Source: CG2-30-40-21 sp043806395
GTDB taxonomy: Bacteria > UBA9089 > CG2-30-40-21
DNA length: 20,168 bases
Assembly (NCBI GenBank): GCA_043806395.1
Contig: JAZDHC010000047.1
Location: forward strand, 1-20,168
Direction: 5' to 3'
The notes under the pieces were generated by a model. That model was given only the letters and a program-made list of their open reading frames with translations. It was not told where the DNA came from and did no database searches. Below, piece after piece: positions 1-7,361 of this stretch. Each line of letters starts with the position of its first letter. Positions within the stretch are counted from its first letter, which is position 1. A program made the position numbers and the translations under genes.

Positions 1-40
1 CACCTTTGTTTGAAAGCTTGCGGTTAGTTGAGAGTGCAAT

Positions 41-75
41 ATTCCCCCTTAGAAAAGGGGGTTAGGGGGTTGTAT
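41..75. repeat. C-rich/G-rich palindromic core, solo copy
   Basis: A 7-bp stem, CCCCCTT (44-50) and AAGGGGG (55-61) with loop AGAA, is followed by TTAGGGGGTTGT. The same core lies inside the two full-length MITE-like elements at 7106-7246 and 19719-19860. Here the GGCATGGTTCAAA ends are absent, so this is a solo core or a decayed copy. The rest of 1-187 holds no gene that I can support and no clear promoter. Confidence 0.7.
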
Positions 76-187
76 TCTGTAGATGATGTCCCCTTGCCCG
101 AAAGGAATCATATGAAAAACGATGAAAGTGAACCGTCCCACAATTGCTGAATTGCTGAATTATTAAATTTTCAGGAGGTAGAGAATA

Positions 188-1564
188 ATGTTGCGGTTGA
201 AGAATGTATTGTGGTTTTTGGCGTTGGCTATTGTTGTTTCTATGAGTGTGGATGCCAATTCGCAGGGGCAAGAAAGCCCTGAGTTGTATGATGGATTGCG
301 GTTGTTTGGTAAGGCGTTTTCCTTAGTTCATACTCAATTCGTAGAAGAGGTAAAGGCAAAAACCCTTGTTTATGGGGCTATTGATGGTATGCTTAAAAGC
401 ACGGGTGATCCTCATACAAGATTTATGACCCCTGAGGCATTTAAGGAGATGAAGGTAGAAACAGAGGGGAGTTTTTCTGGACTTGGGATTGTTATTGGGA
501 TTAAGCAGGATAATCTCGTGGTTATTTCGCCTATTGAAGGGACACCAGCGGATTTGGCCGGGATAAAGGCAGGGGATTATATTATTGAGATAAATGGGAC
601 GACAACCAAGAATCTTGCCTTAGTTGAGGCTGTTCAGAAACTTCGTGGTAAAGAGGGAAGTCAGGTGACTATTACCATCAAAAGGGATGGTGTGGAGAAT
701 CCCTTCAAGGTAACACTTACCCGGGCAGTAATTGAGGTTCATAGTGTCAAATCTGATGTTATCCAATCAGATGTTGGATATATCAGGATTACTAACTTTA
801 ACCAGAATACGGCCCAGGAGTTTGCGTATAGTCTGGTGAAATTGCAAAAAAGAGGAATAAAGAGTCTTGTTATAGATTTGAGGAATGATCCCGGAGGTTT
901 ATTGGAATCAGCCATAGATGTTTCAGATAATCTTCTGTCAAAGAATTCCTTGATTGTTTCTATTGCTGGGAGACAGCAGGAGATGAACAGGGAGTTTCGA
1001 ACAACTGGAAAGGGATTGTATTTAGATGATCCGATTATTGTTCTGCTGAACGAGGGAAGTGCCAGTGCCTCAGAGATATTGGCTGGAGCTGTCAAGGATA
1101 ATAAGCGAGGTTTGACCCTTGGGGTAAAGAGCTTTGGTAAGGGTTCTGTGCAAACAGTACTCCCATTACCTGATGGCTCTGGTATTGCCCTGACTACAGC
1201 CAAGTATTTTACCCCTTCAGGTGTATGTATCCATGGAAAAGGGATAATTCCGGATGTGATTGTAGAGATGCCTGAGATTACTCCTAAGGATCAGGAGATG
1301 TGGATGAAGTTAGATGATAGCCAATACATAAAGGATTTTGCCAAAGAACATTCAAAATATACGGATGAAGATATTAAAAATTTACAGCAATCCTTAGCTA
1401 AGAATAAGATTGAATTGAGTGAAATGATTCTTAGAAGGGCAGTAAATATTGAAATAGGCAGGCTTAATGGTGGAAAAGAGATTGTTTGCGACCTGAAATG
1501 TGATCCACAGTTGCAGCGAGCAGTTGATATTATGGTAGCAACTAAAATATTACAGCATAAATAA
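188..1564 (+). CDS. ctpA: S41 family C-terminal processing protease (CtpA-type)
   Basis: A periplasmic serine protease of the CtpA/Prc family, which cleaves exported proteins near their C termini. The 458-aa product starts with a signal peptide or anchor (about residues 1-25). An N-terminal helical part contains DPHTRFM (74-80). A PDZ domain (about 95-180) includes SGLGIVI and the substrate-binding strand region. The S41 protease domain follows. The catalytic serine is most likely Ser293 in EGSASASE, with Lys318 and Gln322 in FGKGSVQ; the 25-residue Ser-Lys spacing matches B. subtilis CtpB (309/334). The ATG at 188 has a strong AGGAGGT (173-179) eight bases upstream. Length is typical. It lies 110 bp upstream of pilM, which has its own likely promoter, so co-transcription is not required. 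A link to pilus processing is only a guess from position. Confidence 0.95.
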   Translation: MLRLKNVLWFLALAIVVSMSVDANSQGQESPELYDGLRLFGKAFSLVHTQFVEEVKAKTLVYGAIDGMLKSTGDPHTRFMTPEAFKEMKVETEGSFSGLGIVIGIKQDNLVVISPIEGTPADLAGIKAGDYIIEINGTTTKNLALVEAVQKLRGKEGSQVTITIKRDGVENPFKVTLTRAVIEVHSVKSDVIQSDVGYIRITNFNQNTAQEFAYSLVKLQKRGIKSLVIDLRNDPGGLLESAIDVSDNLLSKNSLIVSIAGRQQEMNREFRTTGKGLYLDDPIIVLLNEGSASASEILAGAVKDNKRGLTLGVKSFGKGSVQTVLPLPDGSGIALTTAKYFTPSGVCIHGKGIIPDVIVEMPEITPKDQEMWMKLDDSQYIKDFAKEHSKYTDEDIKNLQQSLAKNKIELSEMILRRAVNIEIGRLNGGKEIVCDLKCDPQLQRAVDIMVATKILQHK

Positions 1565-1585
1565 TCAAGCAATCTTATTTTATGC

Positions 1586-1614
1586 TTGACAAATGTTGAT
1601 ATGTATGTTACCAT
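1586..1614 (+). promoter_or_regulatory. Candidate sigma70-type promoter of the pil operon
   Basis: A perfect -35 TTGACA (1586-1591), a 17-bp spacer and a -10-like TACCAT (1609-1614, 4 of 6 matches). It sits in the 110-bp gap between ctpA and pilM and points toward pilM. Prediction only. Confidence 0.5.
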
Positions 1615-1620
1615 AAAAGT

Positions 1621-1644
1621 GCTGAAGGCTGAAGGCTGAAGGCT
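1621..1644. repeat. Heptamer tandem repeat GCTGAAG x3.4
   Basis: Three full copies and a partial copy of GCTGAAG lie between the candidate promoter and the pilM ribosome binding site (GGAGG, 1663-1667). They would be part of the pilM leader. Copy number could vary by slippage, with no effect on reading frame because they are non-coding. Confidence 0.8.
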
Positions 1645-1674
1645 TGTATTTAATATTGTTTCGGAGGAAAGGGA

Positions 1675-2763
1675 ATGTTGTTTGGTGGTGGGAAAAATTC
1701 TGTAGGATTAGATATCAGTAGCGATACAGTCAAGGTTGTTAAACTGAAAAAGTCCGGCAATAGTATTATGTTGACAGGGCTTGGGTTAGAAAAGATTGCC
1801 CCAGAACCCTTAGATGAGGATGCAGTTGGAGCAAAGCATGAGTTAACAGTAAAAGCTATTAAAACCATGCTTTATAATAATGGCATTGATGCCAAAAAAG
1901 TTGGCACCTCTGTTTCTGGGAATTCTGTGGTAGTAAGATATATCAAGCTGCCACATATGAGTGAGTCGGAGCTTCGTGATGTTATCAGGTTTGAGGCTGA
2001 GGAGCATATTCCCTTTGATATTGAGCATGTGATTATTGATTTTCAGATAATAAAAGAGATAATTGAAAAAGATGAGAGGATGATACTTGTCCTGCTGGTA
2101 GCTGCTAAAGAAGAGCTTGTTTATGATCATATGGAGATATTGCAGCGATCAGGGTTAGAGACAACTCATATCAATGTGGATACCTTTGCAATAGAGGATG
2201 CTTTGGTGGCAAGTGGAAAGGAAGAAGAGGTAGTGGCTCTGGTAGATATTGGGGCAAGGATGACAAACATCAATGTAGTAGAAAATAAGTGTTCCTGTTT
2301 TAATCGGGATATCTTAGTTGGTGGTAATGATTTTACGGAAGCAATAAAAAGAGAGTTGGGCGTAAACTTTTTGGAAGCAGAACAGATAAAGGAAGCAGAA
2401 GGGGTAATTGTTCCTGGTGAAGAAATGACAGCAGGTGTGTATTCTGAACGAATATCTCATGTCTCTTATGCCATTGAATCTGTAGGGGCAAGGCTTTTAG
2501 ATGAATTAGAGAGGTCTTTTGCCTATTATTATACTCAATTGCCTGTATATCGGAAAAATATTGATCGGGTACTTTTAAGTGGAGGAACGGCAAAACTAAA
2601 GAATTTAGATGAGTTTCTTTCAAGTGGTCTTGGCATTCCGGTAGTTATTGCTGATCCCTTTATTAATCTGAGGATAGCTCCAAAGGTTAATGTAAATCTT
2701 ATTAAGAAATATGGTTCAGCGTTTACCGTAGCCATAGGATTAGCGTTAAGGGGGCTAAAGTAA
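1675..2763 (+). CDS. pilM: Type IV pilus assembly protein PilM
   Basis: PilM is an actin/FtsA-like cytoplasmic ATP-binding protein that binds the N-terminal tail of PilN and links the pilus motor side to the periplasmic alignment complex. The 362-aa product shows the family start GLDISSDTVKVVKL (residues 8-21, first phosphate-binding loop), a central VDIGARMTNINVV segment (second phosphate loop), and LLSGGTAKLKNLDEFL near the C terminus (adenosine site), as expected for the PilM/MreB fold. Length is normal. The ATG at 1675 has GGAGG at 1663-1667. The stop codon overlaps the pilN start by one base (TAATG), so translation is coupled. First gene of pilMNOPQ. Confidence 0.96.
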   Translation: MLFGGGKNSVGLDISSDTVKVVKLKKSGNSIMLTGLGLEKIAPEPLDEDAVGAKHELTVKAIKTMLYNNGIDAKKVGTSVSGNSVVVRYIKLPHMSESELRDVIRFEAEEHIPFDIEHVIIDFQIIKEIIEKDERMILVLLVAAKEELVYDHMEILQRSGLETTHINVDTFAIEDALVASGKEEEVVALVDIGARMTNINVVENKCSCFNRDILVGGNDFTEAIKRELGVNFLEAEQIKEAEGVIVPGEEMTAGVYSERISHVSYAIESVGARLLDELERSFAYYYTQLPVYRKNIDRVLLSGGTAKLKNLDEFLSSGLGIPVVIADPFINLRIAPKVNVNLIKKYGSAFTVAIGLALRGLK

Positions 2764-3305
2764 TGACTAATATAAACCTGATGCCTCCAGTTCTTCTGGC
2801 AAAAAAGAAAATCCAATGGAGAAACATTTTAGTCATAATATCATTATCTGCCTTTGTTGTCTTGATAGGTTTTTTTTGGAGCAATCAATTGCTTGAGGTC
2901 AAGAAAAAGGAAGAAAAAATAGAAAACTTAAAAGCTGAGATAACTAAGTTACAGCCTTATATGCAAGAGATTAAAGATCTTGAATTAGAGATAGATGCAC
3001 TTAAAAAGAGGCTTAGTATTATTACCCAATTGGACAAGGATAGGTTTATCTGGGCAAAACTCCTTGATCAAACATCTGATTGTCTGGGTCAGGGTATCTG
3101 GTTAGACAGTTTGTCTAACTCTAAGGGTGGTACAGAAATACAGCTAACTGGCAAGGCTGTAGATAATTTTTCTGTTGCAAACTATATGCTTAAGCTTATG
3201 GAATCACAATCGTTTACAAATGTTACTCTTGCCAATATTAACAATGCTATGATTGGCAAGTATCCAATAAGGAGTTTTTCACTTAGCTGCACTCATAATA
3301 GATGA
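2763..3305 (+). CDS. pilN: Type IV pilus assembly protein PilN
   Basis: A bitopic inner-membrane protein that binds PilM through its short cytoplasmic N terminus and pairs with PilO in the periplasm. The 180-aa product begins with NINLMPP (3-9), the PilN motif (usually INLLP) that docks into PilM. One transmembrane helix follows (about 20-42), then a charged coiled coil (about 45-90) and a small ferredoxin-like C-terminal domain. The ATG overlaps the pilM stop (TAATG, 2761-2765), so the start is not in doubt. A 153-bp gap filled by an inverted-repeat element separates it from pilO, which is unusual since these genes are normally tightly packed. Confidence 0.94.
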   Translation: MTNINLMPPVLLAKKKIQWRNILVIISLSAFVVLIGFFWSNQLLEVKKKEEKIENLKAEITKLQPYMQEIKDLELEIDALKKRLSIITQLDKDRFIWAKLLDQTSDCLGQGIWLDSLSNSKGGTEIQLTGKAVDNFSVANYMLKLMESQSFTNVTLANINNAMIGKYPIRSFSLSCTHNR

Positions 3306-3308
3306 CTC

Positions 3309-3418
3309 TGTTGATTTACTAACGATTTGTCATTCCCGTGAAAACGGGAATCCAGCAATTTCAATAGGTTCTGGATTCCTGCTTCTGCAGGAATGACGAA
3401 AAAAGGACTAAATCAACA
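3309..3418. repeat. 110-bp inverted-repeat element between pilN and pilO
   Basis: Perfect 10-bp outer inverted repeats, TGTTGATTTA (3309-3318) and TAAATCAACA (3409-3418), enclose a second inverted pair GTCATTCC / GGAATGAC (3329-3336 / 3390-3397). Two short hairpins lie inside: CCCGTGAAAACGGG and CCTGCTTCTGCAGG. The GTCATTCCCG...GGAATGAC core resembles a REP-like repeat seen in many bacterial genomes. I see no target-site duplication. The element begins four bases after the pilN stop. Confidence 0.85.
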
Positions 3419-3458
3419 AAATCATATATAGGGCTTATTTTACCAATGGAGAAAAGGA

Positions 3459-4010
3459 ATGAAATTTTCGCAGGAAGAATTAAAGGCTATAGGATTAATT
3501 GTTGTTTTTATAGGAATTACTATCTTTGCCTTTATAAATTATGGATATAAACCCCTCAAGATTAAATCAGAGGAGTTGAGCAGTCAAATATCGGCTAAAA
3601 CTACGGAATTAAAGCAGATTAAGGATGTTGTCGCCAACTTGGAGATACGGAAAGCAGAGGTGAGAAAACTAAAAGAAGAACTCTCCTTCGTAGAAACAAG
3701 ATTGCCTAAAGAAATAAATATGCCTGAACTAATAAAAACAATTACTACCATGGCTGAGGAAAATCATGTTCTTTTTTCCAGCTTTGTTCCAAGTGGTCCA
3801 TTTCGTAAGGATGTTTATGACGAGATTCCGATTAATCTATCAATTCGAGCTACCTATCATAACTTTGGAAAATTCCTTGCAGCCATTGGAAATCTTGAAA
3901 GAATATTGACACCATCATGGACGGCTTTAACCTGTTTGGCGCCAACCAAAGAAGATGCGTCAACAATATCTGCTAGTTTGGTTATTACAGCATTTACATA
4001 TAAACAATAA
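3459..4010 (+). CDS. pilO: Type IV pilus assembly protein PilO
   Basis: The inner-membrane partner of PilN; the heterodimer sets the alignment of motor and secretin and binds PilP. The 183-aa product has a short cytoplasmic N terminus, one transmembrane helix (about 10-28), a coiled coil (about 35-85, rich in K/E/L heptads) and a C-terminal domain with the family-like stretch LPKEINMPELIKTI. This layout and the position after pilN support the call more than any catalytic motif, as PilO has none. The start at 3459 is preceded by the purine-rich GGAGAAAAGGA. It is followed by a 51-bp gap with a hairpin, then pilP. Confidence 0.93.
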   Translation: MKFSQEELKAIGLIVVFIGITIFAFINYGYKPLKIKSEELSSQISAKTTELKQIKDVVANLEIRKAEVRKLKEELSFVETRLPKEINMPELIKTITTMAEENHVLFSSFVPSGPFRKDVYDEIPINLSIRATYHNFGKFLAAIGNLERILTPSWTALTCLAPTKEDASTISASLVITAFTYKQ

Positions 4011-4014
4011 ATAA

Positions 4015-4044
4015 GCTGACAGCTATCAGGGGTCAGCTGTCAGC
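4015..4044. repeat. Hairpin between pilO and pilP
   Basis: A perfect 10-bp stem, GCTGACAGCT (4015-4024) and AGCTGTCAGC (4035-4044), with a 10-nt loop. No U-tract follows, so it is not a normal intrinsic terminator. It could stabilise or separate the mRNA of pilO and pilP. Related CAGTCAGC-like strings occur near 8150-8175 and 9273-9287. Confidence 0.75.
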
Positions 4045-4061
4045 ATCGATAAGGGAAACAA

Positions 4062-4706
4062 ATGGGAAATATGTGGCAATTAAATAATAAATTGATAATG
4101 GTCAGTTTGATGTTAGTTTTGGTAATTGTTTGTGGGTGTGCCAGACAAAAACCTAAAGAGGTAGCAGTATTACCAGTACAAGTATTACCTGAACCATTAA
4201 AAGAAAAACCAGTAACCCCGCAATATATATATCAAAATATTCATAGTCGGGATCCTTTTATACCTTTGATTGCTGAAAGTGGACAAGCAGATCAAGTACA
4301 AAAGGGTAGTAGTATCCCGGCCGTAGATATTACAGAGCTTACTCTGATTGGTGTTGTTTGGGATAAGAAGGATTCCATAGCTTTGGCTCGTGGGCCTGGT
4401 GGCTATACCCTGATATTAAGATATGGAATGCTCTTTTATGGGGATTCTCCTATTAAAGGGGTACAAGGAAAGATCATTAATAATAAATGTATTTTGTTAT
4501 CCCAGCTTGATAAAGTAGTTACATTGGGATTTAAGGCATCTGATACAAAGGTGATGGTCAAGGGTATGAATCTTACACCAGGGCAAGAAAAGCAAGAAGA
4601 TTTATCAAAGGAAGAAAAGCAAGAGATGATGAAGGCATTTGCCTCTGGATTTGGAGCAGGTCTGGCAAAAGAGGCTGTGGCTCAACAAGTAAAACAACAA
4701 AAGTAG
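4062..4706 (+). CDS. pilP: Type IV pilus lipoprotein PilP
   Basis: The periplasmic lipoprotein that links the PilN/PilO dimer to the secretin PilQ. The 214-aa product has a lipoprotein signal peptide (lipobox V-C-G-C, likely lipidated Cys26). A proline/lysine-rich flexible linker (about 27-55) follows, then SRDPFIPL (about 62-70), the RDPF motif of PilP that leads into the beta domain. The beta domain contains ELTLIGVVWDKKDSIALARGPGGYTLILRYG. The C terminus is K/E/Q-rich and probably disordered. The stop TAG (4704-4706) lies inside the first unit of a 32-bp tandem array, and a second in-frame TAG follows at 4710-4712, so termination is doubly secured. The array separates pilP from pilQ by 360 bp. 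Confidence 0.93.
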   Translation: MGNMWQLNNKLIMVSLMLVLVIVCGCARQKPKEVAVLPVQVLPEPLKEKPVTPQYIYQNIHSRDPFIPLIAESGQADQVQKGSSIPAVDITELTLIGVVWDKKDSIALARGPGGYTLILRYGMLFYGDSPIKGVQGKIINNKCILLSQLDKVVTLGFKASDTKVMVKGMNLTPGQEKQEDLSKEEKQEMMKAFASGFGAGLAKEAVAQQVKQQK

Positions 4707-5022
4707 GGGTAGACCTATGTGTCTACCCAACAAAGTAGGGGTAGACCTATGTGTCTACCCAACAAAGTAGGGGTAGACCTATGTGTCTACCCAACAAAGC
4801 AGGGGTAGACCTATGTGTCTACCCAACAAAGCAGGGGTAGACCTATGTGTCTACCCAACAAAGTAGGGGTAGACCTATGTGTCTACCCAACAAAGCAGGG
4901 GTAGACCTATGTGTCTACCCAACAAAGCAGGGGTAGACCTATGTGTCTACCCAACAAAGCAGGGGTAGACCTATGTGTCTACCCAACAAAGTAGGGGTAG
5001 ACCTATGTGTCTACCCAACAAA
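4703..5022. repeat. Ten tandem copies of a 32-bp hairpin unit
   Basis: Exactly ten head-to-tail units of 32 bp, starting at 4703, 4735, 4767, 4799, 4831, 4863, 4895, 4927, 4959 and 4991. An incomplete eleventh begins at 5023. Each unit contains GGGTAGAC-CTATGT-GTCTACCC, an 8-bp stem with a 6-nt loop. Units differ only at their second base: T T T C C T C C C T. There are no unique spacers, so this is not CRISPR. The units match the solo palindromes at 9206-9265, 16995-17021 and 18364-18390. The array lies wholly between pilP and pilQ in the presumed operon. Confidence 0.97.
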
Positions 5023-5066
5023 GCAGGAATAACTGCTTATAAAAATAATGAAGGGGTGGTTTTAAG

Positions 5067-7100
5067 GTGAAAAGATTGTATTTGATGACTGTATTTATTT
5101 ATGTGGCCTCGTTAAGTTCTATTGTCTATGCAGAGACTAATCTACTTGATGTTCAGGTCGAAAGATTACAAGATAGAGTCAGTATAGTATTTGTTGGTGA
5201 TGCAGCTATAACAAATTATGACTCAGTAGTGTTAACTGATCCTCCGACAATAGTTATAGATCTGCCCAAAACAACCTGTACCCCAAAAGAGATACCTGTC
5301 TCATCTGGTGGAATAACCAGAATTCAGATAGTTCAACAAAAAGAAAATCAGACAAGAATAATAGTTGGACTAATAAAATCCATCCCATATCAGATAAATA
5401 AGATTTCAAATGGGCTCGAATTAAGTATTACTAATCCTTATGCTGATTATGCGATAACAGGGATTGATGTCAAGGAAGGGGATGACCGAAGCATGGTAGT
5501 TATTTCTACGAATGGAGTCCCTCAATATAAGTATTTTGAAACACTAAATCCATCAAGGATTATCCTTGATTTTCTCAATGCTACCTCTGACGCGGTAAAG
5601 GATATAACGGTTGATGGTAAATGTATTGCAAAGGTTAGTGTTCAACAAAGGTTTGTTGATCCGGTAAAAGTAGCTCGGATAACGGTTGAGACAAAAGAAT
5701 CCGTTCCCTATTCAGTTTTAGCTCAAGGAAAAACAGTACTGCTTACCCTTAAAAAATATGAAATTAAAGAGCCTCCGGCCAGTACAGAAAAGAAAGAGAT
5801 AAAAAAAGATGACATGGAATCCAAACCGTCAAAAACAGCAGTAAAGAAAACCTATAAACCAGAAAAAAAAGTACAACGCCCTGTTGCCACTAAAAAATCA
5901 CAAGCAATACGACCAAAAACATCTGTTTCTGAAAGAATAACAGAAAAGCCCAAGGGACAAACTATTTCTATGGACTTTAAGGATGCTGATTTGCTTGATG
6001 TCTTGAGATTAATTGCTCAGAAGGTAGAGTTAAATATTGTTCCTAGTGTAGCAATAAAGGGAATCGTAAACCTACGGTTGGATAATGTGCCTTGGGAAAC
6101 TGCATTGAATCTAATCCTGAAGGCGCAGGGATATACCTATGTTAAGGAAGGAACGGTTATTTTCGTTGATACCAAGGAAAATCTTAATCTTGTTGGTGAG
6201 CTTATGACAAGGGTTTTTCCTCTTAATTATGCTATGGCTGGTGAAGTTATGGGTGGCATACAAAGTGGTGCACTAACCCCGGTTGGAAAAATTAGCGTTG
6301 ATATTCGGACTAATGCACTTATTATTACGGATACTGTTGGTAATTTCCCCAAAATTGAACAGTTGATAAAGGATTTGGATACAGAGACCAAGCAGGTCAT
6401 GATTGAGGCAAAGATTGTTGAGGTTTATCTGAATAAAACCAATCAATTGGGATTTATGTGGAATATAAAGGATTTTTTACAGGGATTTGATATGTCAAGC
6501 CTGATGACACAAAATATGCCGGCTGGAGATAGGGGAGAGTTAGTTTATAGAAAGTTAACACCAGGACATGATATTAATGGCATGATATCTGCCATGATTT
6601 CTGAGGGTAAAGCAAATGTTTTATCCTCTCCAAGTATCAGAACACTTCATGGTCGTGAGGCAAAGATTATGATTGGGGAAGAGATTCCTTATCAGCAGAC
6701 AACAACTCAGTTGTCATCAGGCGCTCAAACAGGTGTAGTCCAGACCAATGTTGTCTTCCGTGAGGTTGGGGTAAAGCTTACTGTAATTCCATTCATAAAC
6801 CCTAATGATTTCGTTACACTCTCAGTGAAACCAGAGGTAAGCAGTTTTAAGGGTTGGGCAGAGAACAACACACCAATCATTTCTACAAAGTCATCTGTAA
6901 CTCAGTTATTAATAAAGGATGGGGAAACCGTAATTATTGGTGGGATAATAGATGACCATGGTACGGAAAAGACAAATAAAGTGCCTGTTCTTGGAGATTT
7001 ACCCTTTGTTGGCAGACTTTTCAGGATGGATATGAAGGAAAATCGAAAAACAGAATTGGTTATCTTTATTACCCCTCATATTATTAAGAAAACTAAATGA
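5067..7100 (+). CDS. pilQ: Type IV pilus secretin PilQ
   Basis: The outer-membrane secretin through which the pilus fibre passes. The 677-aa product has a signal peptide (1-22, cleavage after VYA) and two AMIN domains that would bind peptidoglycan (about 27-120 and 130-230). A K/P-rich linker follows (about 232-298), then a secretin/TonB short N domain (about 300-370, ISMDFKDADLLDVLRLIA) and an N1-type domain. The C-terminal secretin domain (about 450-677) contains VLSSPSIRTLHGREAKIMIGE and ends with VPVLGDLPFVGRLFR and TELVIFITPHII. The start is a GTG at 5067 with AAGGGG (5051-5056) somewhat far upstream. The stop TGA (7098-7100) forms part of the 8-bp target duplication of the MITE that follows. 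Confidence 0.97.
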   Translation: MKRLYLMTVFIYVASLSSIVYAETNLLDVQVERLQDRVSIVFVGDAAITNYDSVVLTDPPTIVIDLPKTTCTPKEIPVSSGGITRIQIVQQKENQTRIIVGLIKSIPYQINKISNGLELSITNPYADYAITGIDVKEGDDRSMVVISTNGVPQYKYFETLNPSRIILDFLNATSDAVKDITVDGKCIAKVSVQQRFVDPVKVARITVETKESVPYSVLAQGKTVLLTLKKYEIKEPPASTEKKEIKKDDMESKPSKTAVKKTYKPEKKVQRPVATKKSQAIRPKTSVSERITEKPKGQTISMDFKDADLLDVLRLIAQKVELNIVPSVAIKGIVNLRLDNVPWETALNLILKAQGYTYVKEGTVIFVDTKENLNLVGELMTRVFPLNYAMAGEVMGGIQSGALTPVGKISVDIRTNALIITDTVGNFPKIEQLIKDLDTETKQVMIEAKIVEVYLNKTNQLGFMWNIKDFLQGFDMSSLMTQNMPAGDRGELVYRKLTPGHDINGMISAMISEGKANVLSSPSIRTLHGREAKIMIGEEIPYQQTTTQLSSGAQTGVVQTNVVFREVGVKLTVIPFINPNDFVTLSVKPEVSSFKGWAENNTPIISTKSSVTQLLIKDGETVIIGGIIDDHGTEKTNKVPVLGDLPFVGRLFRMDMKENRKTELVIFITPHIIKKTK

Positions 7101-7105
7101 ATTAC

Positions 7106-7246
7106 GGCATGGTTCAAATCAGGGTAACAAATTGAGCAAGCAAGCATCTATGTTTCCCTAATTCCCCCTTAAAAAAGGGGGTTAGGGGGGTTGTTCTTCT
7201 CTGTACCATCTGTGTGACCCTGCGATAAACAGTTTTGAACCATGCC
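7106..7246. mobile_element. MITE-like element, copy A, with 8-bp target duplication
   Basis: A 141-bp element with perfect 13-bp terminal inverted repeats, GGCATGGTTCAAA (7106-7118) and TTTGAACCATGCC (7234-7246). It is flanked by the direct repeat TGAATTAC (7098-7105 and 7247-7254). Inside is the CCCCCTT-AAAA-AAGGGGG palindrome (about 7164-7181) followed by TTAGGGGGG. It has no coding capacity, so movement would need a transposase supplied elsewhere. The left target repeat includes the pilQ stop codon. The downstream stretch to 7361 has a CACAGAGACACAGAGAA repeat string and no supported gene. Confidence 0.92.
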
Positions 7247-7361
7247 TGAATTACTCACCACAGAGACACAGAGAATTGATGGGGGGAGAGATTAACCGTC
7301 AATAAGCATGGGCACCTCCTCTACAATTGTTCAACCCTACCCTCACAATGGAGATAAAATA

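Noticed and set aside
44..75. G-quadruplex or telomere-like signal from GGGGGTTAGGGGG
   Set aside because: Only two G-runs are present, too few for a quadruplex. The same string recurs as the core of the MITE-like family.
62..271. Minus-strand open frame over the ctpA start
   Set aside because: It overlaps the strong ctpA ribosome site and signal peptide and consists largely of repeat sequence.
1566..1588. CAAGCA...TGCTTG hairpin after ctpA as terminator
   Set aside because: The stem is only 6 bp, has no T-tract, and overlaps the -35 of the pilM promoter.
4703..5022. Possible CRISPR array
   Set aside because: The 32-bp units abut with no unique spacers and no cas genes are nearby. This is a simple tandem repeat.
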